Of a stretch of DNA of 64,000 nucleotides, positions 51,409 to 60,821 are shown in pieces (the stretch's first letter is position 1; each line of letters opens with the position of its first letter). Both the position numbers and the translations under genes were made by a program. Under the pieces are notes generated by a model that did not search any database, was not told the DNA's origin, and saw only the letters and a list, made by a program, of their open reading frames with translations. The stretch lies in assembly GCA_025757985.1 (NCBI GenBank), contig CP107210.1, positions 2,232,001 to 2,296,000 on the forward strand, given 5' to 3'. The DNA is from Oscillospiraceae bacterium. GTDB lineage: Bacteria; Bacillota; Clostridia; Oscillospirales; Ruminococcaceae.

Positions 51409-52302
51409 TTAGCCTTTCACACTGCCCAATGCAACGCCCCGCACAATATATTTTGAGAGGAGCAGATAGACGATCATAACAGGCAGGATTGCAATGGTGA
51501 TCATCATATACACCTTGCCCATATCGAACTTCAAGAAGTCCGCGCTGCGCAGCTGTGCTACGAGAATGGGCACCGTTTTCCACTTGGCATCGTTGATGAT
51601 CAGCGCCGGGATAAAGTAGTTGTTCCATGCGCCCACAAAGCTGAATATTGCCTGTACCGCCATGGCGGGCTTCAGGATCGGCAGAATGACCGTGTTGAAG
51701 GTGTGGAACTCTCCCGAGCCGTCAATGCGCGCCGCATCAATAATGTCGCGCGGCAGGCTCGAATCCATATACTGCTTCATGAAGAAGAACACTGTCGGTG
51801 CGGCGATGCTCGGCAGAATCAGCGGCCAGAGGGTGTTGGTCAGCTTCATCGAGTCCATCAGGTTCAAAAAGCCGAGCGCCGAAACCTGTGTGGGCATCGT
51901 CATGATGAGCAGAATGACGGTAAAGGCCAGCTTGCGCAGCTTGAAGTCATACGCATAAATGGCGTAGGCCGTCAGTGCGCTGAAATAGACCGACAGCGCC
52001 GCACAGGCAGCCGACACGATCAGGCTGTTGCGCAGACCGGTCAGGATCGGTACATTGGCATCATGGGTGGTGTTAAAGAAGTTGACGCCAAAGCTGCCGC
52101 GGGGCAGCGGGTCAAACCCCTGCTGGATGGTAAAGTTGTTGTGCGTGGCGTTGACAATCAGCACATAGAAGAAGAACAGGCAGATAAAGCAGAGGACAAA
52201 CAGCACGATATAGGCCACTGCACGCTGCAGTGTCAGCATAGGGTCGTAAATTTTGCTTGCCTTTGCGGTAGTGGTGGCTGCAGTTTTGGTTTCGTTCGGC
52301 AT
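51409..52302 (-). CDS. Sugar ABC permease, MalG type (cellobiose locus)
   Basis: About 297 residues. ATG at 52302 or GTG at 52311 (GGAAGGAGC upstream fits the first better). Six membrane segments, EAA-type loop DIIDAARIDGSGEFHTFNTV near residue 210, and the C-terminus LLLSKYIVRGVALGSVKG. Downstream partner of the next permease by 18 bp. A fragment of a very similar gene end is present at 60.61 kb. The transported sugar is likely cellobiose or a cellodextrin because the locus contains GH94 and GH1. Confidence 0.92.
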   Translation of the reverse strand: MPNETKTAATTTAKASKIYDPMLTLQRAVAYIVLFVLCFICLFFFYVLIVNATHNNFTIQQGFDPLPRGSFGVNFFNTTHDANVPILTGLRNSLIVSAACAALSVYFSALTAYAIYAYDFKLRKLAFTVILLIMTMPTQVSALGFLNLMDSMKLTNTLWPLILPSIAAPTVFFFMKQYMDSSLPRDIIDAARIDGSGEFHTFNTVILPILKPAMAVQAIFSFVGAWNNYFIPALIINDAKWKTVPILVAQLRSADFLKFDMGKVYMMITIAILPVMIVYLLLSKYIVRGVALGSVKG

Positions 52303-52320
52303 ACCGTTCACGCTCCTTCC

Positions 52321-53298
52321 TTAGTGATGCTTAGCGGCCGCTTTGGCTGCCTTGATGCGGGCTTTCTCAGCCTTGCGCTGCTCACGGGTCAGGCCGTCAT
52401 CCTCCTGCGTGAGGGTAAAGTAGATGATGACGCAAAGCACCGCGCAGAGCAGGAACATCAGCACCGAGATAGCGCCGGCTGTGCCGTAGTTTTTGCTGTA
52501 CAGGTGCTGGTTCAGGTACATGATAATGGTGTTGGTCGAGCCGTTCGGGTCGCCCTTGCCGTTGGTCAAAACCTGCGGCACATCAAACATCTGCAGGCCG
52601 CCGATGAGGCTGGTGATCAGCGTGTAGACGAGCAGCGGGCGGATCAGCGGGATCGTGATGCGCCAGAACATTGTGGTCGAGGATGCACCGTCCAGCTGGG
52701 CGGCCTCATACAGGCCGGGGTCCACACCCATGATGGCAGCCATCAGAATGATGGTCGTATTGCCGAACCACATCAGGAAGTTCATCAGCCCAACCAGACC
52801 GCGCGCTGTCCAGACATTGGAAAGCCAGCGCACCGGCTCGGCCACGATGCCGAGCTTGAGCAGGATCGAGTTGATCGGCCCTGTCTCCGCGTTTGAAAAC
52901 AGGGTAAAGAACAGCATAGCGAACGCCGATGCCATGATAAGGTTGGGCATATAGATGACCGTCTTGAAGAAGCCCTGAAACCGCAGCTTCAACCGCAGAT
53001 CGGTAAACCACGCTGCCAGCACCAGTGATACAATAATCTGCGGGATAAAGCCCATCAGCCACATGATCATGGTATTGCTGAAGTATTTCGGCACCTCCCG
53101 GATCATAGCGGCATAGTTTTTCAGCCCTACAAAGTTGGGGCCGATGATCTTTAAGCCACTGCGGAAATATTCAAAGAAGGAATAGTAGATGGTCGTTGCC
53201 AGCGGCCAGAACTGGAAGATGAAAAAGGTAATAAAGAACGGCGCCAGAAATATGTAGCCCCATTTGGCGTAGCTCATGCCTTTGCGTTTGGTTTTCAC
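52321..53298 (-). CDS. Sugar ABC permease, MalF/UgpA type (cellobiose locus)
   Basis: 325 residues from a GTG at 53298 preceded by AGGAGGGTGA; a longer frame upstream starts without a ribosome site. First helix WGYIFLAPFFITFFIFQFWP, EAA loop LYEAAQLDGASSTTMFWRIT near residue 215, and a lysine/alanine-rich cytoplasmic tail (KAEKARIKAAKAAAKHH). It lies between the binding-protein and MalG-type genes. No ATPase in the operon, as in the other sugar transporter of this window, so a shared ATPase is expected. Confidence 0.92.
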   Translation of the reverse strand: MKTKRKGMSYAKWGYIFLAPFFITFFIFQFWPLATTIYYSFFEYFRSGLKIIGPNFVGLKNYAAMIREVPKYFSNTMIMWLMGFIPQIIVSLVLAAWFTDLRLKLRFQGFFKTVIYMPNLIMASAFAMLFFTLFSNAETGPINSILLKLGIVAEPVRWLSNVWTARGLVGLMNFLMWFGNTTIILMAAIMGVDPGLYEAAQLDGASSTTMFWRITIPLIRPLLVYTLITSLIGGLQMFDVPQVLTNGKGDPNGSTNTIIMYLNQHLYSKNYGTAGAISVLMFLLCAVLCVIIYFTLTQEDDGLTREQRKAEKARIKAAKAAAKHH

Positions 53299-53436
53299 AG
53301 GTCTCACCCTCCTTATCGGGCGTTGCCCCACGAAGGGCAGGGCCTTTACAATACAAAACCGAGGGCGGGCGCTGACCCGCCCCCGGCGTGGCTTGTGTTA
53401 TAAGTATGGATTCAGTTTTGCGGTGCGGTCAGCGCA

Positions 53437-54894
53437 TCAGGCGGGCCATTCGACGCTGCTCAGCTCAGGATACTTGACCTTGATCTGATCCTCGAAGTTC
53501 TTCTTCGCGGTCTCAAGGTCAACCGTGCCGTCAAAGTAATCCTTGAAGCAGCTCTGGAAGGTCTCGTTGCAGCCCTGATCATACGGACCGGCGTTGGACA
53601 TATCAATGGTAGGTGCAACCTCTGCAAAGAGGGCAATGTGGTTCTGGCCGCCGAGGAATGCGGAGCCGAAGTTCGGGTCAGCTGCGATGGAATCCATAGC
53701 GCTCTTGCAGTTGGTGTAGTCCTGCGTATCCTCGGTGATCTTGGTCATGATGTCGGCATCACAGGTCAGAGAGTACATGACATCCTTGATCGTGGGGATG
53801 TTGTCAGTGCCGGCTGCTGCGCAGATCCAGGTGCCGCCCCAGTAATAAGGCTGAGGGCCCTGGCAGACTGCGTAATCGCCGAAGATACCGTTGCCGACTT
53901 CCTGCTTGCCTCCCTCAGACTCAGGCGTGGCCAGAGAGTTGCCCAGCAGGGTGAAGTTGATGCCCCAAGTGGAGTAGAAGAAGCCGAAAACCTTGCCGGC
54001 AGGGCCCTGATCGGCGGCCCACTGGTCGCTCCACAGGCTGGTCTTGTTGTTGTAGCCGTTATCGGTGTAGGTCTTGGTCTGATCGACCCAGTTCATAATG
54101 TTGGGGTCGACCTTGACGGTCGTGCCGTCCACCCAACCGGCGGAAACATTGTTGGAGAAGGTGCGGTAGGAATCATCGTAGCCGGAGAGCATCTTGTAGC
54201 CCTTGGCAGCGGCCTTCTCAGCCACATCGTTGAACTTATCCCAATCGCTCAATGCGGCCTGAACCTCGGTCGGATCATCGGTGCCCAGCACATCCTTGGC
54301 GATGGAGCGGCGGTAGGCAAACAGGCCCGGGGTTGCCTGCCATGTGGTGCCCTTCTGCACACCATCCACGGTAACGATATCCTTGGTGTACTGGTACTGA
54401 TCCTTGAGATCATCATCGGTCAGGCCGACATCCTTCTTGACATCCAGCGTATATTCGGAATCCACATATTTCAGCGCGTAGTCCGCCTCGATCAGGAAGA
54501 TGTCGATCTTGTCATCGGCAGCGGCGCTGTCCTGCTTGAGCAGGGCCTCGTCCAGCTTATTCTGGTAGTTGTTGTTATCGTTGGGGTTGATGGTCCACTT
54601 TACGGTGACACCGTTATCCAGCGTCGTGGTGGACTTGTCGGCGGCAATCTCCTTGACGCCGGGGTAATAGTCGTTGAAGCGGGACTGGAATTCATCGTTC
54701 CAGCACCAGATGTTCAGGACCTTGCCCTCCTCTGCGGCTGCATCGGCAGCAGGTTCTGCGGCCGTGCTGCTGGCTTCGGTAGAGGTCGAATCAGCGGCAG
54801 GGGCTGCGGACGAGCTTGCGGCGCCTCCGCCGCAGCCTGCCAGCAAGGTGGCTGCCATTGCAGTGGCGGTCAATAAACTCATTGCCTTTTTCAT
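53437..54894 (-). CDS. Sugar-binding lipoprotein of the cellobiose locus
   Basis: 485 residues from the ATG at 54894 (AAAAGGAGG upstream). Lipobox LLAGC near residue 21, then an S/A/T/E-rich linker to about residue 55, then the binding domain starting VLNIWCWNDEFQSRFNDYYP. It has many aromatic residues in the likely cleft (YYWGGTWICAAAG). A small hairpin (ACCCGC / GCGGGT at 54949-54966) precedes it after the lacI stop. It resembles the CUT1 binding proteins for cello-oligosaccharides of Firmicutes; the ligand is inferred from GH94 next door. Confidence 0.88.
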   Translation of the reverse strand: MKKAMSLLTATAMAATLLAGCGGGAASSSAAPAADSTSTEASSTAAEPAADAAAEEGKVLNIWCWNDEFQSRFNDYYPGVKEIAADKSTTTLDNGVTVKWTINPNDNNNYQNKLDEALLKQDSAAADDKIDIFLIEADYALKYVDSEYTLDVKKDVGLTDDDLKDQYQYTKDIVTVDGVQKGTTWQATPGLFAYRRSIAKDVLGTDDPTEVQAALSDWDKFNDVAEKAAAKGYKMLSGYDDSYRTFSNNVSAGWVDGTTVKVDPNIMNWVDQTKTYTDNGYNNKTSLWSDQWAADQGPAGKVFGFFYSTWGINFTLLGNSLATPESEGGKQEVGNGIFGDYAVCQGPQPYYWGGTWICAAAGTDNIPTIKDVMYSLTCDADIMTKITEDTQDYTNCKSAMDSIAADPNFGSAFLGGQNHIALFAEVAPTIDMSNAGPYDQGCNETFQSCFKDYFDGTVDLETAKKNFEDQIKVKYPELSSVEWPA

Positions 54895-54970
54895 AATGTC
54901 TTTTCCTCCTTTTAAAAAAGAACTCATGTATGAATCAGATATTGTGACCCGCATCCTCGCGGGTTTGAAC

Positions 54971-55987
54971 CTATGGATTGGGGACATCGACGGACTGCCC
55001 TTTCAGCAGGCTGCCGGAGATCAGCTTCTGCTCCGGCAATGCCGTGCGCGGGGATTCTATCTGCTCGATAAGCAGCTCTGCCGCGGCGCGGCCCAGCGCT
55101 TCGGTGTCCTGCCGGTAGGTGGTCAGCTGCGGGGACATGATCTGCGAGATCAGGTTACCGTCATAGCCGGCCACCGAAATATCCCGCGGAATCAGAAGTC
55201 CTTCCTCACGGATGGTCTGGATGCCGCCGATGGCGGAGAAGTCATCCGGGAAGAGGATTGCCGTGGGGCGCTGCGGCAGTGCCAGCAGCTGACGGGTCGC
55301 AGCGGCGCAGCTTTTCGCATCGCGGTAGGTGCTCGGCACGATGTAGGCATCCGGCACCGTGATCCCATGGGCGGCGCAGGCACGGTAGAAACCGACCAGG
55401 CGCTTCTGGGTGACTGCGCTGTGATTCTCACCGTGGATATAAGCGATTCGCTCATGCCCCAGCGCGGCAAGCTGATCCACTAACTTGTGGACACCATCGG
55501 TGTTATCGGAAAGTACGGCAGCCCGGTTGTTAAAGACATGGTCAACTGTGACGATCGGCAGGTTGCTGTAAGCCAGTTCAATAACCTCCGGGTCATCGAA
55601 CTTGATGCAGGCAGCAATCACGCCGTCAACGCCGCGGTAGCGGCAGTGCTCTAAGTAACTGGAGTGTCCGTGGCCAATGTTGTGGTTGATAAAGGTGATA
55701 TCATAGCCTCTGCCCTCGGCGTGGCGTTTGAAGCTGTCCAGAACAGCCGCGAAGAATTCATGCGTCAGACCGCTTTGCGCCTCGTCCACGAAAAGGACGC
55801 CCAGATTATAGGTACGGTTCGTTTTTAAGGCCCGCGCTGCGGAGTTTGGCATGTAGCCGATCTGCCTTGCAGCCTCACGCACTTTTTCTTTGGTAGCCTG
55901 ACTGATATCGTTGTGACCGTTCAGCGCCTTGCTCACGGTAGCCACCGAGACTCCGCATGCCTTTGCGATGTCTTTGATGGATGCCAT
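54971..55987 (-). CDS. LacI-family regulator of the cellobiose locus
   Basis: 338 residues from the ATG at 55987 (AAGGAGGCGAT upstream). N-terminal LacI helix-turn-helix ASIKDIAKACGVSVATVSKA and hinge GYMPNSAARALKTNRT, then the periplasmic-binding-protein-like effector domain (GVLFVDEAQSGLTHEFFAAV, PTAILFPDDFSAIGGIQTIR). It is the first gene of the operon with the sugar ABC transporter and divergent from GH94; two matching operator-like sites lie in the intergenic region. It probably represses both directions until cellobiose or a derivative is present. Confidence 0.93.
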   Translation of the reverse strand: MASIKDIAKACGVSVATVSKALNGHNDISQATKEKVREAARQIGYMPNSAARALKTNRTYNLGVLFVDEAQSGLTHEFFAAVLDSFKRHAEGRGYDITFINHNIGHGHSSYLEHCRYRGVDGVIAACIKFDDPEVIELAYSNLPIVTVDHVFNNRAAVLSDNTDGVHKLVDQLAALGHERIAYIHGENHSAVTQKRLVGFYRACAAHGITVPDAYIVPSTYRDAKSCAAATRQLLALPQRPTAILFPDDFSAIGGIQTIREEGLLIPRDISVAGYDGNLISQIMSPQLTTYRQDTEALGRAAAELLIEQIESPRTALPEQKLISGSLLKGQSVDVPNP

Positions 55988-56457
55988 GGTATCGCCTCCT
56001 TGCATCATCCTTAATCGTTTTCGCATCTTCACTATACAATATGTCAACCATAAAATCAATGCCTTTTTTGCATTTTTTGTGCATTTCGATTCGATTTGGC
56101 GATTTGCAAAAAGCCAAAACACCTGTTTTGGTAATTTCGTTTGGAGTTTCGCTGAAAAAGAGACATAATTTGCGCCTTCTTCTGCCTTTTCCGACCCAGT
56201 AATGGCCTGCAAGCCTGACTGCCATCTGCTTTTGGGGTGTCCACAGCCAGAAAGTATCCTTATAAATAATAGGTAGCATCCGCTTTTCGTTACAATTTTC
56301 GGCCGCACAAATTGTGAAACCTGCCAAATCATCGTTAAATTCAGCCGCAGCCCTTGCAATTATCCGAAAAACGCGGTATTGTAAGGGTAATAACTTAATC
56401 GTTTTCGATTTGAACTTACGATTTTATCTGCTTTCCATAAGTAAGGAGAGGGTCTCT
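55988..56457. promoter_or_regulatory. Divergent lacI / cbpA control region with two LacI-type operators
   Basis: Sites AATCGTTTTCGATT (56397-56410, arms AATCG/CGATT) close to the GH94 ribosome site and AATCGTTTTCGCAT (56013-56026) next to the lacI start. Both match the AAnCGnTTnCG type of LacI-family operators. Nothing else gene-like is seen in the 470 bp, which is AT-rich. Confidence 0.75.
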
Positions 56458-58893
56458 ATGAAGTTCGGTCATTTTTCCGATACCGCACGCGAATATGTCA
56501 TCACCACGCCGCGCACGCCGCTGCCGTGGATCAACTATCTGGGCAGCGAGGCATTCTTCAGCCTTGTTTCCCACACGGCCGGTGGGTACAGCTTTTACAA
56601 GGATGCCAAGCTGCGGCGTATCACTCGCTACCGCTACAATAACGTACCTGCGGACTCTAACGGCCGGTATTACTATATTAAGGATGGCGATACCGTCTGG
56701 AATCCCGGCTGGCAGCCCACCCAGACCGAGCTGGACAGCTATGAGTGCCGCCACGGCCTCGGGTACAGCATCATTACCGGCAAAAAGAACAGTCTGACCG
56801 CGAAGCTGGAGCTGTTTGTGCCGGTAGGCGACAACTGCGAGATCGACCGTCTGGTGCTGACCAACGAGAGTGATGTACCGAAATCGTTTACTATATTCAG
56901 CTATCTGGAGTTCTGCCTCTGGAATGCTGTGGACGATTCCACCAACTTCCAGCGCAATTTCTCTACCGGCGAAGTCGAGGTCGAGGGCAGCACCATCTAC
57001 CACAAGACCGAGTACCGCGAGCGCCGCAACCATTACGCATTGTTCACCGTCAACACGCCCATTGACGGCTTTGACACGAGCCGGGACGCCTTTTTAGGCG
57101 CATGGCACAGCAATGCGAATCCCGAGGTCGTGGAAAACGGCCGTTGTACCAACTCTGTTGCCCACGGCTGGGCACCCGTTGGCGTGCATCAAGTCAATGT
57201 CACCCTGCAGCCCGGCGAAAGCCGCAGCCTGATTTTTGTTTTGGGCTATATAGAAAACCCGGAGGACGAGAAGTGGGCCGCGCCCGGCGTCATCAATAAG
57301 ACCCGCGCCCAGGCGATGGCTGCCCGCTATGCCACGGATGCGCAGGTCGATGCGGCACTTGCCAGGCTGCACGACCACTGGAACAACCTGCTGTCCACCT
57401 ACTCGGTCAAGAGCAGCGATGAAAAGCTCGACCGCATGGTCAATACCTGGAACCAGTACCAGTGCATGGTCACCTTCAACATGAGCCGTTCTGCCAGCTA
57501 TTATGAGAGCGGCACGGGCCGCGGCATGGGCTTCCGCGATTCCTGTCAGGATCTGCTCGGCTTTGTGCATCTGATCCCCGCCCGCGCGCGGGAGCGCATT
57601 CTGGACATTGCGGCTACCCAATTCCCCGATGGCAGCGCCTACCACCAGTACCAGCCGCTGACGAAAAAGGGCAACATGGACATCGGCTCCGGCTTCAACG
57701 ATGACCCGCTGTGGCTGATTGCTGCCGTGTACGCCTATCTGGGCGAGACGGGCGACTACTCGATTCTGGACGAACCGGTGGACTTTGACAACGACCACAG
57801 CCTTGCACAGCCGCTTCTTGAGCATCTGCGCCGCAGCTTTGGCTACCTGCGCACCCACAAGGGTCCGCATGGTCTGCCGCTGATTGGCCGCGCCGACTGG
57901 AACGACTGCCTGAACCTGAACTGCTTCAGCAAGGAGCCGGGCGAGAGCTTCCAGACCACCGGCCCGAGCGAGGGTCCCGTAGCCGAGAGCGTGTTCATCG
58001 CCGGTATGTACGTCAAGTACGGCAACCAGTTTGCCGAAATTCTTGACAGCACCGGCCACACCGACGAAGCTGCCGCCGTGCGCGAGGAGACCGCCGCGAT
58101 GGAGCACGCCGCCCTGACCGCCGGTTGGGACGGCAGCTGGTTCCGCCGCGCCTACGATGCCTTTGGCCATGTGATCGGCGGTGAGGAATGCGAGGAAGGC
58201 AAGATCTTCATCGAGCCGCAGGGTATGTGCGTCATGGCAGGCATCGGCGTAAACACCGGCGAAGCCGTAACCGCCCTGCAGAGCGTGAAAGACAAGCTCG
58301 ACACAAAGTACGGCATTGTGCTGCTGCAGCCCGCTTACACCAAGTATCACCTTGAGCTGGGCGAGATTTCCAGCTATCCCCCGGGATACAAGGAAAACGC
58401 AGGCATCTTCTGCCACAACAACCCATGGGTCAGCTGTGCCGAGACTGTAGTCGGCCATGGTGACCGCGCGTTTGAGATCTACAAAAAGACCTGCCCGGCA
58501 TACATTGAGGACATCAGTGAGATCCACCGCACCGAGCCGTATGTCTACAGCCAGATGGTGGCTGGCCGCGACGCCGCCACCTTTGGCGAAGCAAAAAACA
58601 GCTGGCTGACCGGCACGGCGGCCTGGACCTTTGTGGATGTGAGCCAGTATATCCTGGGCATCCAGCCCACGCTGGCCGGGCTGAAGATCGATCCCTGCAT
58701 CCCGCACGAGATGGACGGCTTTACCCTGCGCCGTGTCTGGCGCGGGGCAACCTATGAAATCGTCGTGGAGAACCCTGACCATCTGGAAAAGGGCGTCAAA
58801 GCCATGACCGTGGATGGCAAGCCCGTAAGCGGCAACATCCTCTCCCCTGTTCCCGCCGGCTCGACCGTAGAGGTCAAGGTCGTCATGGGCTGA
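56458..58893 (+). CDS. cbpA: GH94 cellobiose phosphorylase
   Basis: 811 residues, the same length as clostridial cellobiose phosphorylases. It starts MKFGHFSDTAREYVITTPRT, PLPWINYLGSEAFFSLVSHT, with N-terminal beta-sandwich, linker helices (about residues 280-310), alpha/alpha barrel (SGTGRGMGFRDSCQDLLGFV, MDIGSGFNDDPLWLI) and the catalytic acid in GRADWNDCLNLN, then HNNPWVSCAETVVG and the C-terminal jelly roll. It converts cellobiose and phosphate to glucose-1-phosphate and glucose in the cytosol. GTAAGGAGAGG lies before the ATG at 56458. Divergent from lacI. Confidence 0.96.
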   Translation: MKFGHFSDTAREYVITTPRTPLPWINYLGSEAFFSLVSHTAGGYSFYKDAKLRRITRYRYNNVPADSNGRYYYIKDGDTVWNPGWQPTQTELDSYECRHGLGYSIITGKKNSLTAKLELFVPVGDNCEIDRLVLTNESDVPKSFTIFSYLEFCLWNAVDDSTNFQRNFSTGEVEVEGSTIYHKTEYRERRNHYALFTVNTPIDGFDTSRDAFLGAWHSNANPEVVENGRCTNSVAHGWAPVGVHQVNVTLQPGESRSLIFVLGYIENPEDEKWAAPGVINKTRAQAMAARYATDAQVDAALARLHDHWNNLLSTYSVKSSDEKLDRMVNTWNQYQCMVTFNMSRSASYYESGTGRGMGFRDSCQDLLGFVHLIPARARERILDIAATQFPDGSAYHQYQPLTKKGNMDIGSGFNDDPLWLIAAVYAYLGETGDYSILDEPVDFDNDHSLAQPLLEHLRRSFGYLRTHKGPHGLPLIGRADWNDCLNLNCFSKEPGESFQTTGPSEGPVAESVFIAGMYVKYGNQFAEILDSTGHTDEAAAVREETAAMEHAALTAGWDGSWFRRAYDAFGHVIGGEECEEGKIFIEPQGMCVMAGIGVNTGEAVTALQSVKDKLDTKYGIVLLQPAYTKYHLELGEISSYPPGYKENAGIFCHNNPWVSCAETVVGHGDRAFEIYKKTCPAYIEDISEIHRTEPYVYSQMVAGRDAATFGEAKNSWLTGTAAWTFVDVSQYILGIQPTLAGLKIDPCIPHEMDGFTLRRVWRGATYEIVVENPDHLEKGVKAMTVDGKPVSGNILSPVPAGSTVEVKVVMG

Positions 58894-58911
58894 CCGCCCG
58901 CCTTTTACCGC

Positions 58912-59036
58912 AAAGCAGCAGTCCGCAGTGGGCTGCTGCTTTTTCTGTACGGTCTTTATACACCGGCGTGCTGCTTCACGAACCAGAAAACTCCCCTATC
59001 CTGCTGCGCACGCAGCAGAATAAGGGAGTATTTTTT
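58912..59036 (+). terminator. Two terminator hairpins after cbpA
   Basis: 58912-58942: arms AAAGCAGCAG and CTGCTGCTTT. 58991-59028: arms CTCCC...CTGCTGCG and CGCAGCAG...GGGAG with a 2-base loop and T-run at 59031-59036. The remaining part up to 59165 shows nothing else. Confidence 0.85.
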
Positions 59037-59165
59037 GTGTGCAGCCTGTCAGGTATGGTTATTCCGCGAGCATTTCTCTGCATCGATCGCAAGCACGACC
59101 ATCAGCGCGCAGAGGGCATCTCTTAGAGGAAACAAACACATAGCGAGGGGCCATACCGTGCCTTT

Positions 59166-60521
59166 TCACAGATTATTTCCGTTCGTTTCGGCCACCTTGG
59201 CGTACCAGGCAGCACTATCTTTGGGGGTTCGTTTGCCGGTTGCGTAATCGAGATAGATCAGACCAAAGCGCTCGTTATAGCCCTCGCTCCACTCAAAATT
59301 ATCCAGCAGTGACCAGTGGAAATAGCCGCGCACATCCACGCCACTGTCAATCGCGCGGCGCAGCGCCAGAAGATAGCGGTGGGTGAAGTCAATGCGCGCA
59401 GGGTCATGCACCTTGCCGTCCAGATGGATGCTGTCGGTGCAGGAAAGGCCGTTCTCGGTGATGTAGATGGGCAGACCGTACCGCTCCCAGATAAAGCGTG
59501 TCCCCCACTCCATCGACTCCGGGGTGATGGGCCAGCCGATGGCTGTGCGCGGATGTCCTGCGGCCCGGGGGCAGAATTCCGGCTTGCCGTTTGCCCCGGC
59601 GCGCACCATGACGGAGTTGTAGATGTTCATCCCGATGAAATCCAGCCTGCCCAGCGGCAGAGCGTCCAGCTGCTCCTGCGGGATGGCATCCACCACACGC
59701 TGGGCCTGACCGCCCGCGATCACAGGCCAGCCGCGCCCGCACAGCGGATCAAGTGCCGGGGCATAGGTGAAGGTCCAGTCTCCGTCCGCCAGCGCAAAGG
59801 TTGCCTCGCGGGCCGCCGCAATATCGGCAGGGTCGTCTGTTGCCGGGGTGCAGATGCGCCCTGTCGGGGCCATGCCGACCCGGGCATCGGGGTCAGCCCT
59901 GCGGATCGCATCGGCCGCAAGGCAGTGGGCGTAGATCGTGTTGTGCCACGCTGTAAACACCGAGCCGTCATCCAGACGGAAACCGGGTGCGTGTACACCG
60001 CTGCTGTAGCCCAGCCCCACGCTGCACTGCGGCTCATTGAGGGTAAAATAGTACCGCACCCGCCCCTTAAAGTGCGCGGCCACCGCGGCGGCATACCCGG
60101 CGAAGGCTTTTGCCGTATCATCATTCAGCCAGCCGCCCTTGTCCTGCAGGGCTTGCGGCAGATCCCAGTGGTAGAGCGTGACATAAGGCTCGATTCCTGC
60201 CGCAAGCAGCGCATCGACCAGCCGGTCATACCAGGCAAGACCTGCCGGATTGACTGGTCCCGTGCCCTGCGGGAAGATGCGCGGCCAGGCAATCGAGAAC
60301 CGGTACGCCTTCAGGTGCATCTCTTTCAGCAGTGCAATATCCTCTGCCCAGCGGTGATAGCTGTCGCAGGCGATGTCCCCTGTATCACCGTTCTTTGTTT
60401 TGCCCGGCGTATGGCTGAAGGTATCCCAGATGGACAGTCCCCTGCCATCCTCCTGCACTGCGCCCTCGATCTGATAGGCTGCGGTTGCCGCGCCCCAGAC
60501 GAAATTTTCCGGAAATGACAT
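59166..60521 (-). CDS. GH1 beta-glucosidase of the cellobiose locus
   Basis: 451 residues from the ATG at 60521 (GGAGGAAT upstream). GH1 patterns: FPENFVWGAATAAYQIEGAV, acid/base in FTLNEPQCS, nucleophile in LPIYITENG, WSLLDNFEWSEGYNERFGLI. It is a paralogue of the enzyme at 45.8 kb, with somewhat different middle part. It hydrolyses cellobiose or cello-oligosaccharides as an alternative to phosphorolysis. It is convergent with GH94 and preceded on its upstream side by a remnant of a permease gene end, so it may originally have followed an ABC operon. Confidence 0.95.
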   Translation of the reverse strand: MSFPENFVWGAATAAYQIEGAVQEDGRGLSIWDTFSHTPGKTKNGDTGDIACDSYHRWAEDIALLKEMHLKAYRFSIAWPRIFPQGTGPVNPAGLAWYDRLVDALLAAGIEPYVTLYHWDLPQALQDKGGWLNDDTAKAFAGYAAAVAAHFKGRVRYYFTLNEPQCSVGLGYSSGVHAPGFRLDDGSVFTAWHNTIYAHCLAADAIRRADPDARVGMAPTGRICTPATDDPADIAAAREATFALADGDWTFTYAPALDPLCGRGWPVIAGGQAQRVVDAIPQEQLDALPLGRLDFIGMNIYNSVMVRAGANGKPEFCPRAAGHPRTAIGWPITPESMEWGTRFIWERYGLPIYITENGLSCTDSIHLDGKVHDPARIDFTHRYLLALRRAIDSGVDVRGYFHWSLLDNFEWSEGYNERFGLIYLDYATGKRTPKDSAAWYAKVAETNGNNL

Positions 60522-60612
60522 CGTGTATTCCTCCGTTCTTTCTGTCGTTTTTTTTCGCATAAACACCAAAAAAGGTGCAGCGCAAGCGCACTGCACCTCC
60601 GTAAGTGTTATT

Positions 60613-60681
60613 TTACCCTTTCACGCTGCCGAGCGCAATACCGCGGACAATGTACTTGGAAAGAATCAGATAGACTAACAC
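60613..60681 (-). pseudogene. C-terminal remnant of a sugar ABC permease upstream of GH1
   Basis: Encodes LVYLILSKYIVRGIALGSVKG minus its first residue and stop, nearly the same as the end of the permease at 51.4 kb. Beyond 60690 the frame is lost. On the plus strand 60735-60804 a short end of another unrelated gene (reads YPVPGKKSIAVMTTRVEEGE, stop at 60804) may also be present. Confidence 0.75.
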
Positions 60682-60821
60682 GGCTCTCTGAAAACGCCAT
60701 GACTATATTCTTGTTTTTTCTTGCCATTTAAGAAGGTGCGTTACCCCGTTCCCGGAAAAAAGAGCATCGCCGTGATGACCACGCGCGTGGAGGAAGGGGA
60801 ATAATAGCAGCACTTTGGAAA

